A program made the position numbers and the translations under genes. Shown piece after piece: positions 55,526-64,000 of a stretch of 64,000 bases of DNA. Where the stretch lies: contig CACRXP010000717.1 in assembly GCA_902702965.1 (NCBI GenBank), positions 74,050 through 138,049 on the forward strand, read 5' to 3'. The number at the start of each line of letters is the position of its first letter. Position 1 is the first letter of the stretch. The notes under the pieces were generated by a model. It was not told the DNA's origin. It worked only from the letters and a program-made list of their open reading frames with translations, and did no database searches. This DNA is from Spirometra erinaceieuropaei (taxonomy: Eukaryota; Platyhelminthes; Cestoda; Diphyllobothriidea; Diphyllobothriidae).

Positions 55526-56143
55526 TTATGGTATAAGATGATGGGACGTCGAATTTCGCCTCACAGGTGGGAGGAGCGCGTAATGTCGTTGTGGTGGTGG
55601 TGGTGGTGGTGGTGGTGGTGGTGGTGGTGGTGGTGGTGGTGGTGGGAGTCGACGCAGGGGTGGAGCAGGGCGGGTGATGTCAGTAATTGGCGTCGACGGA
55701 GCAGCGACAGTGTAATAGTCGGTGACGGGTGTGGTGGTAGACGCGGGGATTGCGGCAGGGGCGAGAGTGTGAGGTGACGTAGACGTTGTCGGGCGGTTGA
55801 CACACTGAGTCCAAAAATGGCCCACGAGACAGTTCTCGAGCGGAATGCGCATTGACAGGGCAGACGTGTTGGAAGCTGTTGAAGGTTGGCATGGAGAAGG
55901 CGAGGCACTTGTGACTTGTGAGTCCCAGTTTGGTTTTGGTGCAGGCGATCCGAGTTGCTTCTTAAATTGCTGTGCCGGTCTTCGCTTCTTTTCGCCATTC
56001 TGGTCTGTTTTTGACGAGATTGATCCAGGTCCCGGGTTGATATGCAGCCGTTTCAGAGAGTTATTCAAAGTGTTCTTGTAGCGCCGTTTTTGTCCTCCTT
56101 GTCGTCGAGTAACCGTGGAGACATCACCAAAGAAAATTCGCAT
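55526..56143 (-). pseudogene. RTE B C-terminal domain
   Basis: 205 open codons starting right after the deletion. GQKRRYKNTLNNSLKRLHIN is the segment after RT in flatworm RTE proteins; later VGHFWTQCVNRPTTSTS corresponds to the first C2H2 finger region (family IGLVGHLRTQC), here with its cysteines lost. A Pro/Ser/Thr-rich region leads into a polyproline run encoded by the TGG repeat. The second finger lies in another frame downstream. Confidence 0.7.
55590..55646. repeat. TGG microsatellite
   Basis: About 19 nearly perfect triplets within RTE B; polyproline in the element's frame, polyhistidine or polytryptophan in others. Confidence 0.95.
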
Positions 56144-56300
56144 CCAGCTGGCCTTGTCCGGAGGACCGGGTCTCGCTGAATGCAGAGAGGTCCACCATGC
56201 AGCGTGCCAATTCCCCAGCCACTGGCGCCGTCGTCAATCCCGGTTGGTTGTTCCTGGGATTGTCTAAAAGGGAAAAAAACATTCTAGGCTGCCAGGCTCT

Positions 56301-59300
56301 ACCATCTTGAGTAATGTTGGGCTTCGGAGAAATGCTTAGAAAAGCGAGGCCACGCCGCTGAAGCGTATTTTAAAAACGGAAGGGTTCGATTAAATCCCGA
56401 GGAGCGATCTGGTTTTCTTATAATGGCATCATGTTGGGGCAAACTAATCCGGGAGCTCAAAATATGCGTCCCAGCCGACACCTAGTTTTTGTGAAAATGT
56501 CAGTCTTTCAGGGGTTTCTTAAGTTATTTCTGCGTCTGAAGTAAGTGAATTAACCTTCAAACATTATTAACTGTCAAGTTTGGAGAACTCGGTGGAGGAG
56601 GCGTGAACTTGTGAACCCAGATATTTCAATGCGAGTGCCACCTATACCCCTGGAGGCAAACAGCAGTTGACCATTTAAGCAGGGTCATTTGTCTGCTTTT
56701 TGCTCTGAATTCAATCGCGGAGCATTTTTGTATTGTTTTTAGGGTTATTGGTGACATTCTGTCGACCTCTTAAATCTCCCTCTGTTACTCTCCTGTGTGC
56801 TAACTACTTCGCTGCGCAATGGGAAACTCCCTGATTATTCAAGAGGCAAAAAACTGCTTTCGCCTTTCCTAGGTGTGGGCGTAGGACTAAACATGTGTGA
56901 CACACTGTTCACATTGTTTTTCACGAAATCTAATTGCATGCACTCAAGAAGTCGATTGAGCAGAAATTCTTTCCTAAGTTGACCCTCCATTCTCATTTCC
57001 GTCTGGGAAATATGCGTACCGGATTCGTGTTTGAAGTTTACAGGAAATGACAAGATTTGTGTTTTTCCTGTCAAGAGTTTCCGTTCCCTGATTTGTTTGT
57101 AGACAGCGGACGACCTTAATGGTTGTAAGCGCGGAGGCCGAACCGAATTCGAGCATTTATAACACTTAACCGATCTGGGAGGTCAACGTTTTGCGCATGT
57201 TTCAAATTCGCGTAAATAATGAGGAAAATGCGAAAACGGTGACGGCCAGAATACTAAAATACATAGGGCAAATATGACCCACCTAAATGAAACGATTTGT
57301 TACACAAGAAGGGAACGGGAATAAACATAGCGCACTTAGGGCAGTCATGATCAATTATTGATAAGTTGGGTTTATTATTTCAAAAAAATACTAGAAAACA
57401 GTTACTCGCCATCTTAAATTATTTTCGAAGAAAACTGCAACTTAACAAATTGGGCATCTCGTCTGAGGGAAATTTCTAATTATTCATGCTGTTTAGAGCT
57501 TTATTTGGTAACGTATTTTTAATTTTACATCCGTTTCGTCGACCTTGTCGGCATGTCAATAAGTGACTGATTTTGTCGTCGTAGAATTCAAAAGGGATGA
57601 AATGCAATGAGGAGCTTTCTGTTTCTCAGAAGACGAAATAAAAACACCTTTAAACATCTGCATCATCCTATTTGCACCGGCAACTAAGCGTCACTATTTT
57701 GAGGAAACAAATATGGCAAAATTCATGTTAGCAGAGTGCTGCCGGTGAAAAAAATAGTTGGGAATGTTCAGTCCCCTATTGCGGCTAGTTCCTTCGGTGT
57801 AAAAATTCATTTCACGAATTTAGACCAGGTCTACGGCGGCCAAAGTCATTCTCTGCCATCTGGCAGGAAATCTGCGATCCAATCTCATTCATTGCACCTT
57901 GTGACAATCGTTTCGAAAAAGGCGTTTCTTTGTTTTGTGAATGGACAAATATGAATGTAGTTTAGACTGGCCATATTTGCTGGCGATGCATTTCGTCCTA
58001 AACGCCGCCAAAAGAGAACAAACGAGTTCGACTCTACTGATCGTGCAGTACCTCATGTTGAAAATGAAACAATTGATTACCTGATCCGTTTTCGATTTTC
58101 CTTTTATTTTCTCATAAACGTCGAATGAACTAAATTAGCAAAATTGTTTGCCGTTTGGCATCGTTAAATTATATTGCTCAACTTTCAAAAGAGTTCGTCA
58201 AGCAATCAGATATATTTCATGTTTCCCAATGAAACGCTAAACGATATACATCCAGCAAATTCAAATATTGGTTGCGCAGTTGCGTAAAATTATTGGAAAG
58301 GGGCCCAACAAAAAGTTATAATAGACCGACTCTTCAGGAGCAGAAGGTGCACATAAGTTTTAACTAGTTGTTTTTACACATTTCCCTTCAGAGAGACCAG
58401 AATTAAAACTTATGCACAATGCAATTTTGCTGAGACTTGCGTGTTTGGAAATGCTCGCTCGTCATTTGGGTTCTCCTCCTAAGGCTAATAAGTTTACATA
58501 TTTAAATTTATAGAATTTGCGTAGTTCGGAGAAGGAATACAGAACATTAGGTCAAAGCATCTGAAATTTTCTGGCGACGGGACTAAACCATTCCACATTT
58601 ACAATCGAACTTTTAAATAGGTTAAAGGTTTAACATAGACCTAGTTTTCAAACTACAGTCACTCATCTTACGCTTACTGAATTTGTCACGTATGGCTAAA
58701 ATTAGGCGCTCTGGTGGTATTTTATAGGACCCACTTGTTGACTAAGGAACCATATGCGATTTCACACAAGACTCAGACGCGAATTACTGAAATATTTATG
58801 TGGAAAACGGACAAATATTTATCTCGCCGATGGGAACTAGTGCCCATGTTTCTGAAAACTGCAAAGCTAGGCATTATTTTTTACCTGTCCGAGCAAATTT
58901 TACAAACAACAGCCTTTATGAAAGAAAGTCACCAGATATGGTTCATGTTTTGCAAACTCAAATGAACAAGCAGGGCAAAGTAGAACGGAAATTAATTGAC
59001 ATTACAACAAATTATTTCAAATCCTGCATAGTACGCCATTTTGCTATTTATTTTATTTTGATATGCGTTTTTGAACCGAGAAAGTAGAAGCGCGTTTTTC
59101 TTTGGACAGAATTAAAGTAATGCCGACTGGAGATTAAGTACAGCTTCGAGGCATGTGCTTATTCTGGTTTGGTTTACTAGAGAATGACGCATTCGAAAAA
59201 TCAATAAGCAATTTAGCAGAGGACTGAGATTGATTGCTAATAAATACAACACGCGGCTTTGTTCAAGAAACTTGAGAGTAAAAATTAAGATTATTAGGTT

Positions 59301-59601
59301 TAGGCATGTAAAAAGTTGTACGAGCCATTAATTCGCCTAGCCTGTTCCAAAAATGTCCCCTTAACATAAAATAGCATGTACAGATTATTTTATTTGACAA
59401 AATGTTTAAAAATCTGAGCAAACATCTACAACGCCCTATATTCTGGAAATCGTCCAAATAACCGACTGCCCTAGACCCAGTTTGCTCATCTGAGCTTGTA
59501 TTTCTTTCAGAAGCTAGTAGTGTAACCTCTAAAATTTAACCTAACAATGTTTTGTACTTGAAAATTGATTTTTGCCCAAAAGGAAAACCGCAGAGTTACA
59601 G
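56301..59601. other. 3.3-kb stretch without recognised genes
   Basis: AT-rich, short frames only. The first 200 bases may still belong to the 5' leader of RTE B. Confidence 0.4.
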
Positions 59602-59792
59602 GCGAGATAGGGATGACAGTCTGGGGCCACGTAGAAGCGTTCAGCAGGTTCATCGACTGGTTTGATGGCGATCGTCAGCATATTGATCAGAAGAAGTTTG
59701 GTACGACCGTGGGCGTGCCTGCTTTAACCATTCCAGATCATGCTCCCTGCATTAACACTTCCTGGGTGACAGTTTCCAGCAGTTCATGTACG
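59602..59792 (+). other. candidate exon, function unknown
   Basis: Preceded by an acceptor (GAGTTACAG, or an alternative AG at 59593) and followed by a strong donor (ACG then GTAAGG). The frame reads GEIGMTVWGHVEAF, FIDWFDGDRQHIDQKKFG and VGVPALTIPDHAPCINTSW, which looks like real protein, and its base composition is less AT-rich than the flanks. I do not recognise the family and see no partner exon in the window. Confidence 0.4.
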
Positions 59793-60817
59793 GTAAGGTA
59801 TATTCGACAGCTTATTATTGCGAAATGTCAACTTAACTGCATCAAAGAAACGGGAATGAGCGCCCACCTTTGGATGACACTACCTCAAAATGGATTCTAA
59901 ATTAGACCAAAAATATGCATTTACTTATCTTCCTCTTGTCGCATGAGCCAGCTCCGAGAAAATCGGCTCCACAGCATGTCCTCCAATGTCGATTAAATGA
60001 TTTCCATTATATAAAGTCAGAACGCGATCAAACATTTTCATAAATTATTGACAGAATTTCTAATAGTTGCGTCCCGAGATGTGGCACTTTAAGATCAGTC
60101 TCGAAGATTAAACAAGCATTTGATTTGAAAACTGCCGTCCACTGTGAAATAACAATGTAATTCTTATTCTACACAAACGTAGTGCAGACCAACTAGTATT
60201 ACCATAATATGCCAAGAGTATGTCAGACCAATTATCGGATAAACTGTTACTACTAAGCGTGCTGCTTTACTTCTAGGTTAAATAGACACTGCGCGGTTAT
60301 TTTGTAGACGCTGTCTGACCTAGAATCGAAAACTTATTAAAAATGCGGAACTGGCCTTACATACTTCTACCCCCAGCGCTTAACTACAATTCAGTCTGTC
60401 AGTAACTTATGAACATACTGACTTATGTCCTCATCAGCGATTTACATGCCGGAAGTCTCGGAAATGACGTTGGGAGAACACACTGTGACGCTGAATGCCT
60501 CGTTGATGAGACGCCCAGTGGGAACCTCCGTAAAACAGACGCTGTGGATGTTCAATTAGTACCGCCGCTGGGGTCGCTGTTATTCCCATAAGTGTAATAT
60601 GCATATTGTACAATCATAACAAAGCCGGCCCAGAGCGAGCAAGACACCGACCTATGTCCATTCTGTGCAGAGTTATCGTTGCCATTGAAAGAATTTTTCA
60701 GTTGCTCTCTCTCTCTGACCTCATCTTAAAAAAGGCATGTGCATTCATCTGCGGACTATCTAGACAAAGCGAATTTAAAGGGATGACTTGTACATGTTGT
60801 CTTATATTTTATGTTCA
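59793..60817. other. stretch without a recognised gene
   Basis: A 60-codon plus strand frame at 60409-60591 has no recognised motif. Confidence 0.35.
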
Positions 60818-62420
60818 AAGGGTTGCAGCAGAGCCCTTGACGATCCTATTAATATGCAGTTGATTTGCATAGCTGCAGTCAGTATAAGAATGTAAACATT
60901 TAGAATTGTGTTCAAGTCAAAATGCAAAACAATTTTTTTTAAACAAAACGATTTTTATTGTTCAACGCGAATCAGTGAGGGAGCATGATAGAGCAGGATG
61001 TGTTTATAAGGCTGGTTGAAAGTACTCAGGTTATAAAAGACGAGTTTCGTAAGAAATTTCGAAATCAGTTTTCCTTTTAAAACAAAACAATCACTATTTC
61101 GTTTGAACACGCGTTCCGTGGTTGGACTACTGGTTGGGTTAAGAAAAATTTCCTGCGGTCCAGTCGCGTACGTCTGCCTTAGACCTTGTACGAGTGACCG
61201 TGTAGGTGAGTTGCGCGCGCAAACTCAAACGACCGTGGCGATTTGGCGAGTTTTCATCGGAGCAGTTTCGCGCTTATTAGAGCCGACGAAAAGTGCAGCT
61301 CCTTTGTTGAGGAAAGGGGAGAGAAGTTTGGTTTGAAAACAAGTGACAGAGAAGAAAAATAACTAGACTCTCAAGTACAGGCCAACTGAAATGAAATTTG
61401 AAAGAACAGATGATTCGACTTGGTCATCAGTCAACAATGTTCCGTCCAGGGATCTAAGAGCAGAGATTAGGTCCTTGCTTCTTAGTGCTTCGTATGTAGG
61501 CATAAGATTTTGGGATGTTCGATCGAATTTGAAATATTTTGTGTTCGAATTTATTTTGAAACCTGGTAGCTCAATTTTGCAAATGTCCATTTATTTCTTA
61601 TATTCTCGTAGGTGTCCTTCAGTGCCAGTGAGCCTACAGCGTTAACAAAGACGATTTCTTGGTTTTCTAAAGTGGCCTGAAGTTCCCAGCTCATCACCTT
61701 CGGACGATTTATGGTAACTTTTTTTCTGAGAGGACAGTTGCCGTCATCAATGCTCCGCAGTAACGAAAAGGAAAGTACTCTGATGGTTGCTTATTGCACT
61801 ACGCAATTCACTTTTCTATGGCACCTCCGAGACTTATCTTCTCATCAACGCATAGTCCCCTTTCTACTGTATACCTCCCACCTATCAGGCAGATTTGCTT
61901 TAGAAAGTATTTAGCACGCGAAGTGACCCTTTTGGTGATATGTACCGCAGTCAAGCACGTTCTCCTCCTTCCCGGTAAAAAAGGGTCAACAGTTTGACAA
62001 TTCTTCCCTAACCGGCGTGCCGGAAGTAATGTTCTGGCAAAGAAGTTTGTTCGTTGCGCTTTGCGGCAATTTTGATTAAAATTATCCACTAGGCTCTGCG
62101 CGGTCCACGCGTGCCAGTCAACACTAGGACCATTAAAATCCCCGACGACAAGGACATCTGGTAGTGTATGACATTTATGAGGCATACGAGATATTTATTT
62201 TGCCATCTGTAAATATCCTCGTTTATAGGAAATCTACGGTACTCAGATCTGACTATAAATAAGCATCTTTATCGTCCTGTAGAGTTCCAACACATCACTG
62301 TTTGTTGGAAGGTTCACAGTAACCCCTTACTATCCCTTACATTGCAAACTATCGGAACCTGCCGCTTCTAAGGCTGTCTCGCACAATTACTGATCCGACC
62401 TCGACTATGACAACGTCAGA
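60818..62420 (-). mobile_element. LINE E, LINE C-related, internally deleted
   Basis: Minus strand: endonuclease (about 62420-61980), linker (to about 61363), then directly the RT C-terminus (61300-61090) and a 3' end at about 60818 whose AGGGCTCTGC motif matches LINE C. RT fingers, palm and thumb are missing. Confidence 0.72.
61090..62185 (-). pseudogene. LINE E endonuclease-linker-RT C-terminus remnant
   Basis: Endonuclease block PDVLVVGDFNGPSVDW near 62150. Linker EALRSKDLISALRSLDGTLL near 61460. C-terminal block ATHLHGHSYKV, then RRTRLDRRKFF and PVVQPRN near 61110-61230, matching LINE C (RTNQLRGHAYKV, RTRLGRRKFSFSQRVVRPWN). About 400 residues of RT expected between linker and this block are absent. 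Confidence 0.75.
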
Positions 62421-62469
62421 TATTCGCCTCCTCAGGCAAGTAACAGTATCAATGATTCGATAATTTTAT

Positions 62470-62492
62470 CATATATATATATATATATATTT
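62470..62492. repeat. AT microsatellite
   Basis: About ten AT units between LINE E and RTE C. Confidence 0.9.
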
Positions 62493-62599
62493 CAAGGTAG
62501 GTCTGACTTATATGACCCCCAAAACAGGGCATGAGAACAGGAACCGCCTGCTAAAAATTAGGTGTAAGGCTGGGTTTAAAGCTATCGATGAGATAAGTC

Positions 62600-62712
62600 A
62601 GGAGCAAGCCTTAGGGTAAGGTAGGGGGTAATGTTGACTGCAGAGCTGAGGTTTAGGGTAGAGTAAGAATCAAGATTAGGGTAAAGATTTAGTTTCATAT
62701 TGGGGTTATTGC
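62600..62712. repeat. degenerate TTAGGG-like tract
   Basis: TTAGGGTAAGG, TTTAGGGTAGAG and ATTAGGGTAAAG occur at irregular spacing; a loose satellite-like tract, not a telomere array. Confidence 0.5.
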
Positions 62713-62719
62713 TGCAGTT

Positions 62720-63325
62720 AGGACATGGGACTGCGCACTCAACAGCGCCTCTGAAGGGGACATGCAAATGAGCATGGACTTCTTCGCCGCCGCCTGCGAC
62801 AAATTCGGCCTGGTATTCAAGACAGAGAAGACGGTGGTCGTGCGTTAAACGCCACTGGACGCTGCCTAAATCGCACTCCAAATCAACGTGAACGGCGCCT
62901 AACTGCAAGCCGTGGACAAGTTCACCTATCTTCGCAGCACCTTCTCTTGCAACACCAAGATCGACGACGAAGTGGCCCACCGGATTTCCAAGGCCAGCCG
63001 TCTGCGAAACACCGCCTGCTGTCGCCACGACCTCCATCTCAACATCAGACTGAAGATGTATAAAGCGGTCATCTTACCGACGGTGCTGTATGGAGCAGAG
63101 ACCTGAGCGGTGTACAAAAAGCAGGCACGAAGACTCAACCACTTCCACCTCAGCTTTCTTCTAAAGATATTGAATCTAAGCTGGCAGGACCGGATCCCGG
63201 ACACGGACGTACTGGGACGGGCAGGAATCCTCAGCATGTTCGCCACGATGAGACAGTTGCACTTGCGTTAGAGCGGTCACCCCGTGCGGATGGACGACGA
63301 GAGGTTACTCAAACTATTTTCATGC
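62720..63325 (+). pseudogene. RTE C reverse transcriptase C-terminal part
   Basis: MSMDFFAAACDKFGLVFKT then KTVVVR (thumb), [20 protein letters not shown] (family YLGS..S....D.E...RI), [34 protein letters not shown] and DRIPDTDVLGRAGI. Four or more in-frame stops (for example near 62846 and 63105). The catalytic palm lies upstream of the truncation and is absent. Confidence 0.85.
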
Positions 63326-63329
63326 AGAG

Positions 63330-63716
63330 ATGTCTTCAGGGGTTCCCGCCGACAAGGAGGCCAGATCCGTCGATAAATGTCACTCTGAAAACCTCTCTGA
63401 AGCGCCTGACACACACACAAACATCAGCAGCCCCAAAAACAACCCCAGCGATGTGAACTCGATCTATACTTGTTCTCACTGCGACCACACCTTCACCTCA
63501 CACACTGTCCTGCTCGATCATCTGCGAATCCATCGCAGAGAGGCTGCCGGACCAGTGCCTGGAGCACCAACCTACACTCAACACATTTGCCTCTACCGTC
63601 CACACTGTCCCCGCACACTGACTCACCGCTTGGGTCTATTCGGTCACATGCGTATCCATGAGGGCGGAGTCCATTGCAGCCTCGACGCACCTAGCACTCC
63701 TGCACATCCGCCATGA
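63330..63716 (+). pseudogene. RTE C C2H2-finger tail
   Basis: 128 open codons. One complete C2H2 finger (YTCSHC...H...H, spacing C-x2-C-x12-H-x3-H, near 63465-63535). A second finger (YRPHCPRTL...HMRIH) has lost its first Cys to Arg. Between them a spacer EAAGPVPGAPTYTQH. Finger tails are known in flatworm RTE proteins and may bind nucleic acid; function unproven. Confidence 0.75.
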
Positions 63717-64000
63717 CCAGCTCAACCCACACCCCACCGCCCAGCACGCCCACCATCAGCAGCTACACCACACTCAGGACATCTTGCACATACACACACC
63801 CGACACCTCCTGCACACCGTACCACCATCTTCCTCCTCCTTCATTGCCTTAACATCCGCAAAGGCGCCTCCTGTACCCGCCACCACTGCACAAAATTCTG
63901 ACACATGCGGATTAACGGAAACTTGCGGAAAAAACCGCCGCTAAAGCGCACCATTACATTCTCCTCCACCTACATCACGCAACATCATCATCTACCACAA

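Larger units (their letters stand above)
55140..56300 (-). mobile_element. RTE-type LINE (RTE B), internally deleted
   Basis: Minus strand: the first part of an RTE endonuclease (about 56300-56145: LLDNPRNN, VAGELARCMVDLSAFSETRS, GQGQLD) is joined at about 56140 to the C-terminal region of the same element's protein (FFGDVSTVTRRQGGQKRRYK). The whole RT is missing. A finger-like end (ICLYCPHYPCTFSHR near 55440) and an AATAAA at about 55170 follow. Confidence 0.78.
62720..64000 (+). mobile_element. RTE-type LINE (RTE C), 3' half, continues past window
   Basis: Plus strand 5'-truncated copy with RT thumb/C-terminus (62720-63270) and the zinc-finger tail (63330-63716), followed by Thr/Pro/His-rich low-complexity coding sequence to the window end. 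Complements RTE A, which keeps only the 5' half; they are separate copies on opposite strands. Confidence 0.85.

Noticed and set aside
55361..55777. 138-codon frame with a tryptophan run
   Set aside because: Antisense of the RTE B C-terminal region; the run is the TGG microsatellite.
62600..62712. Interstitial telomere repeat
   Set aside because: TTAGGG units are irregular and few; not an array.

Overview
This 64-kb window looks like nuclear DNA of a flatworm, most likely a tapeworm of the diphyllobothriid type. The reasons are an intron-bearing host gene, very sparse coding sequence, and dense, mostly decayed retroelements of the CR1/Jockey, RTE and Penelope types, with the RTE copies carrying the C2H2-finger tail that I associate with flatworm RTEs. 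The phylum is an inference from element types and proteins recalled from memory. No bacterial gene structure, rRNA gene or CRISPR array was seen.

Layout. 0-20 kb is nearly solid retroelement: LINE A (+, 0.2-4.4 kb); a + strand LINE tail abutting a minus strand LINE copy that lacks its 3' half (5.4-6.7 kb); LINE B (-, 7.6-9.7 kb); LINE C (-, 9.9-14.5 kb) with ORF1, endonuclease and reverse transcriptase, split by a short Penelope-like insertion; an RTE 5' half (-, 15-17 kb); and LINE D (-, 18.5-20.2 kb). 20-25 kb is mostly featureless. 25.4-38.8 kb is the only host gene I recognise, a PP2C-type phosphatase: two exons joined in phase across an inferred 12.1-kb intron, which itself holds a Penelope-like foldback copy, inverted-repeat elements, tRNA-derived SINEs and a Tc1/mariner relic. 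41-56 kb holds Penelope-like fragments, an intact inverted-repeat element, SINE arrays and an internally deleted RTE. 59-64 kb holds one candidate exon of unknown function, an internally deleted LINE and the 3' half of another RTE running off the window.

Most interesting content: a family of hammerhead-ribozyme-like motifs in Penelope-like elements. Four copies (12.1, 31.4, 44.5 and 48.6 kb) share one repeat. Each copy has mutations, but the majority base at each core position gives a canonical hammerhead: CUGANGA, a GCCG/CGGC stem II, GAAA and a GUC cleavage site, with a short self-complementary stem III. At 48.2-48.6 kb the motif lies directly 3' of a Penelope GIY-YIG C-terminus on the same strand. 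At 12.0-12.5 kb the insertion is bounded by a perfect 12-bp target duplication, and the interrupted LINE frame reads through when the insert is removed. Four further hammerhead-like motifs of other subtypes (14.6, 43.9, 45.7 and 53.6 kb) are weaker.

How the parts relate: the autonomous-type sequences (LINE, RTE, Penelope, Tc1) are all broken here. The non-autonomous ones (SINEs, inverted-repeat elements, truncated Penelope ends) would have depended on enzymes encoded elsewhere. All alignments were made by eye, and boundaries marked approximate could move by tens of bases.
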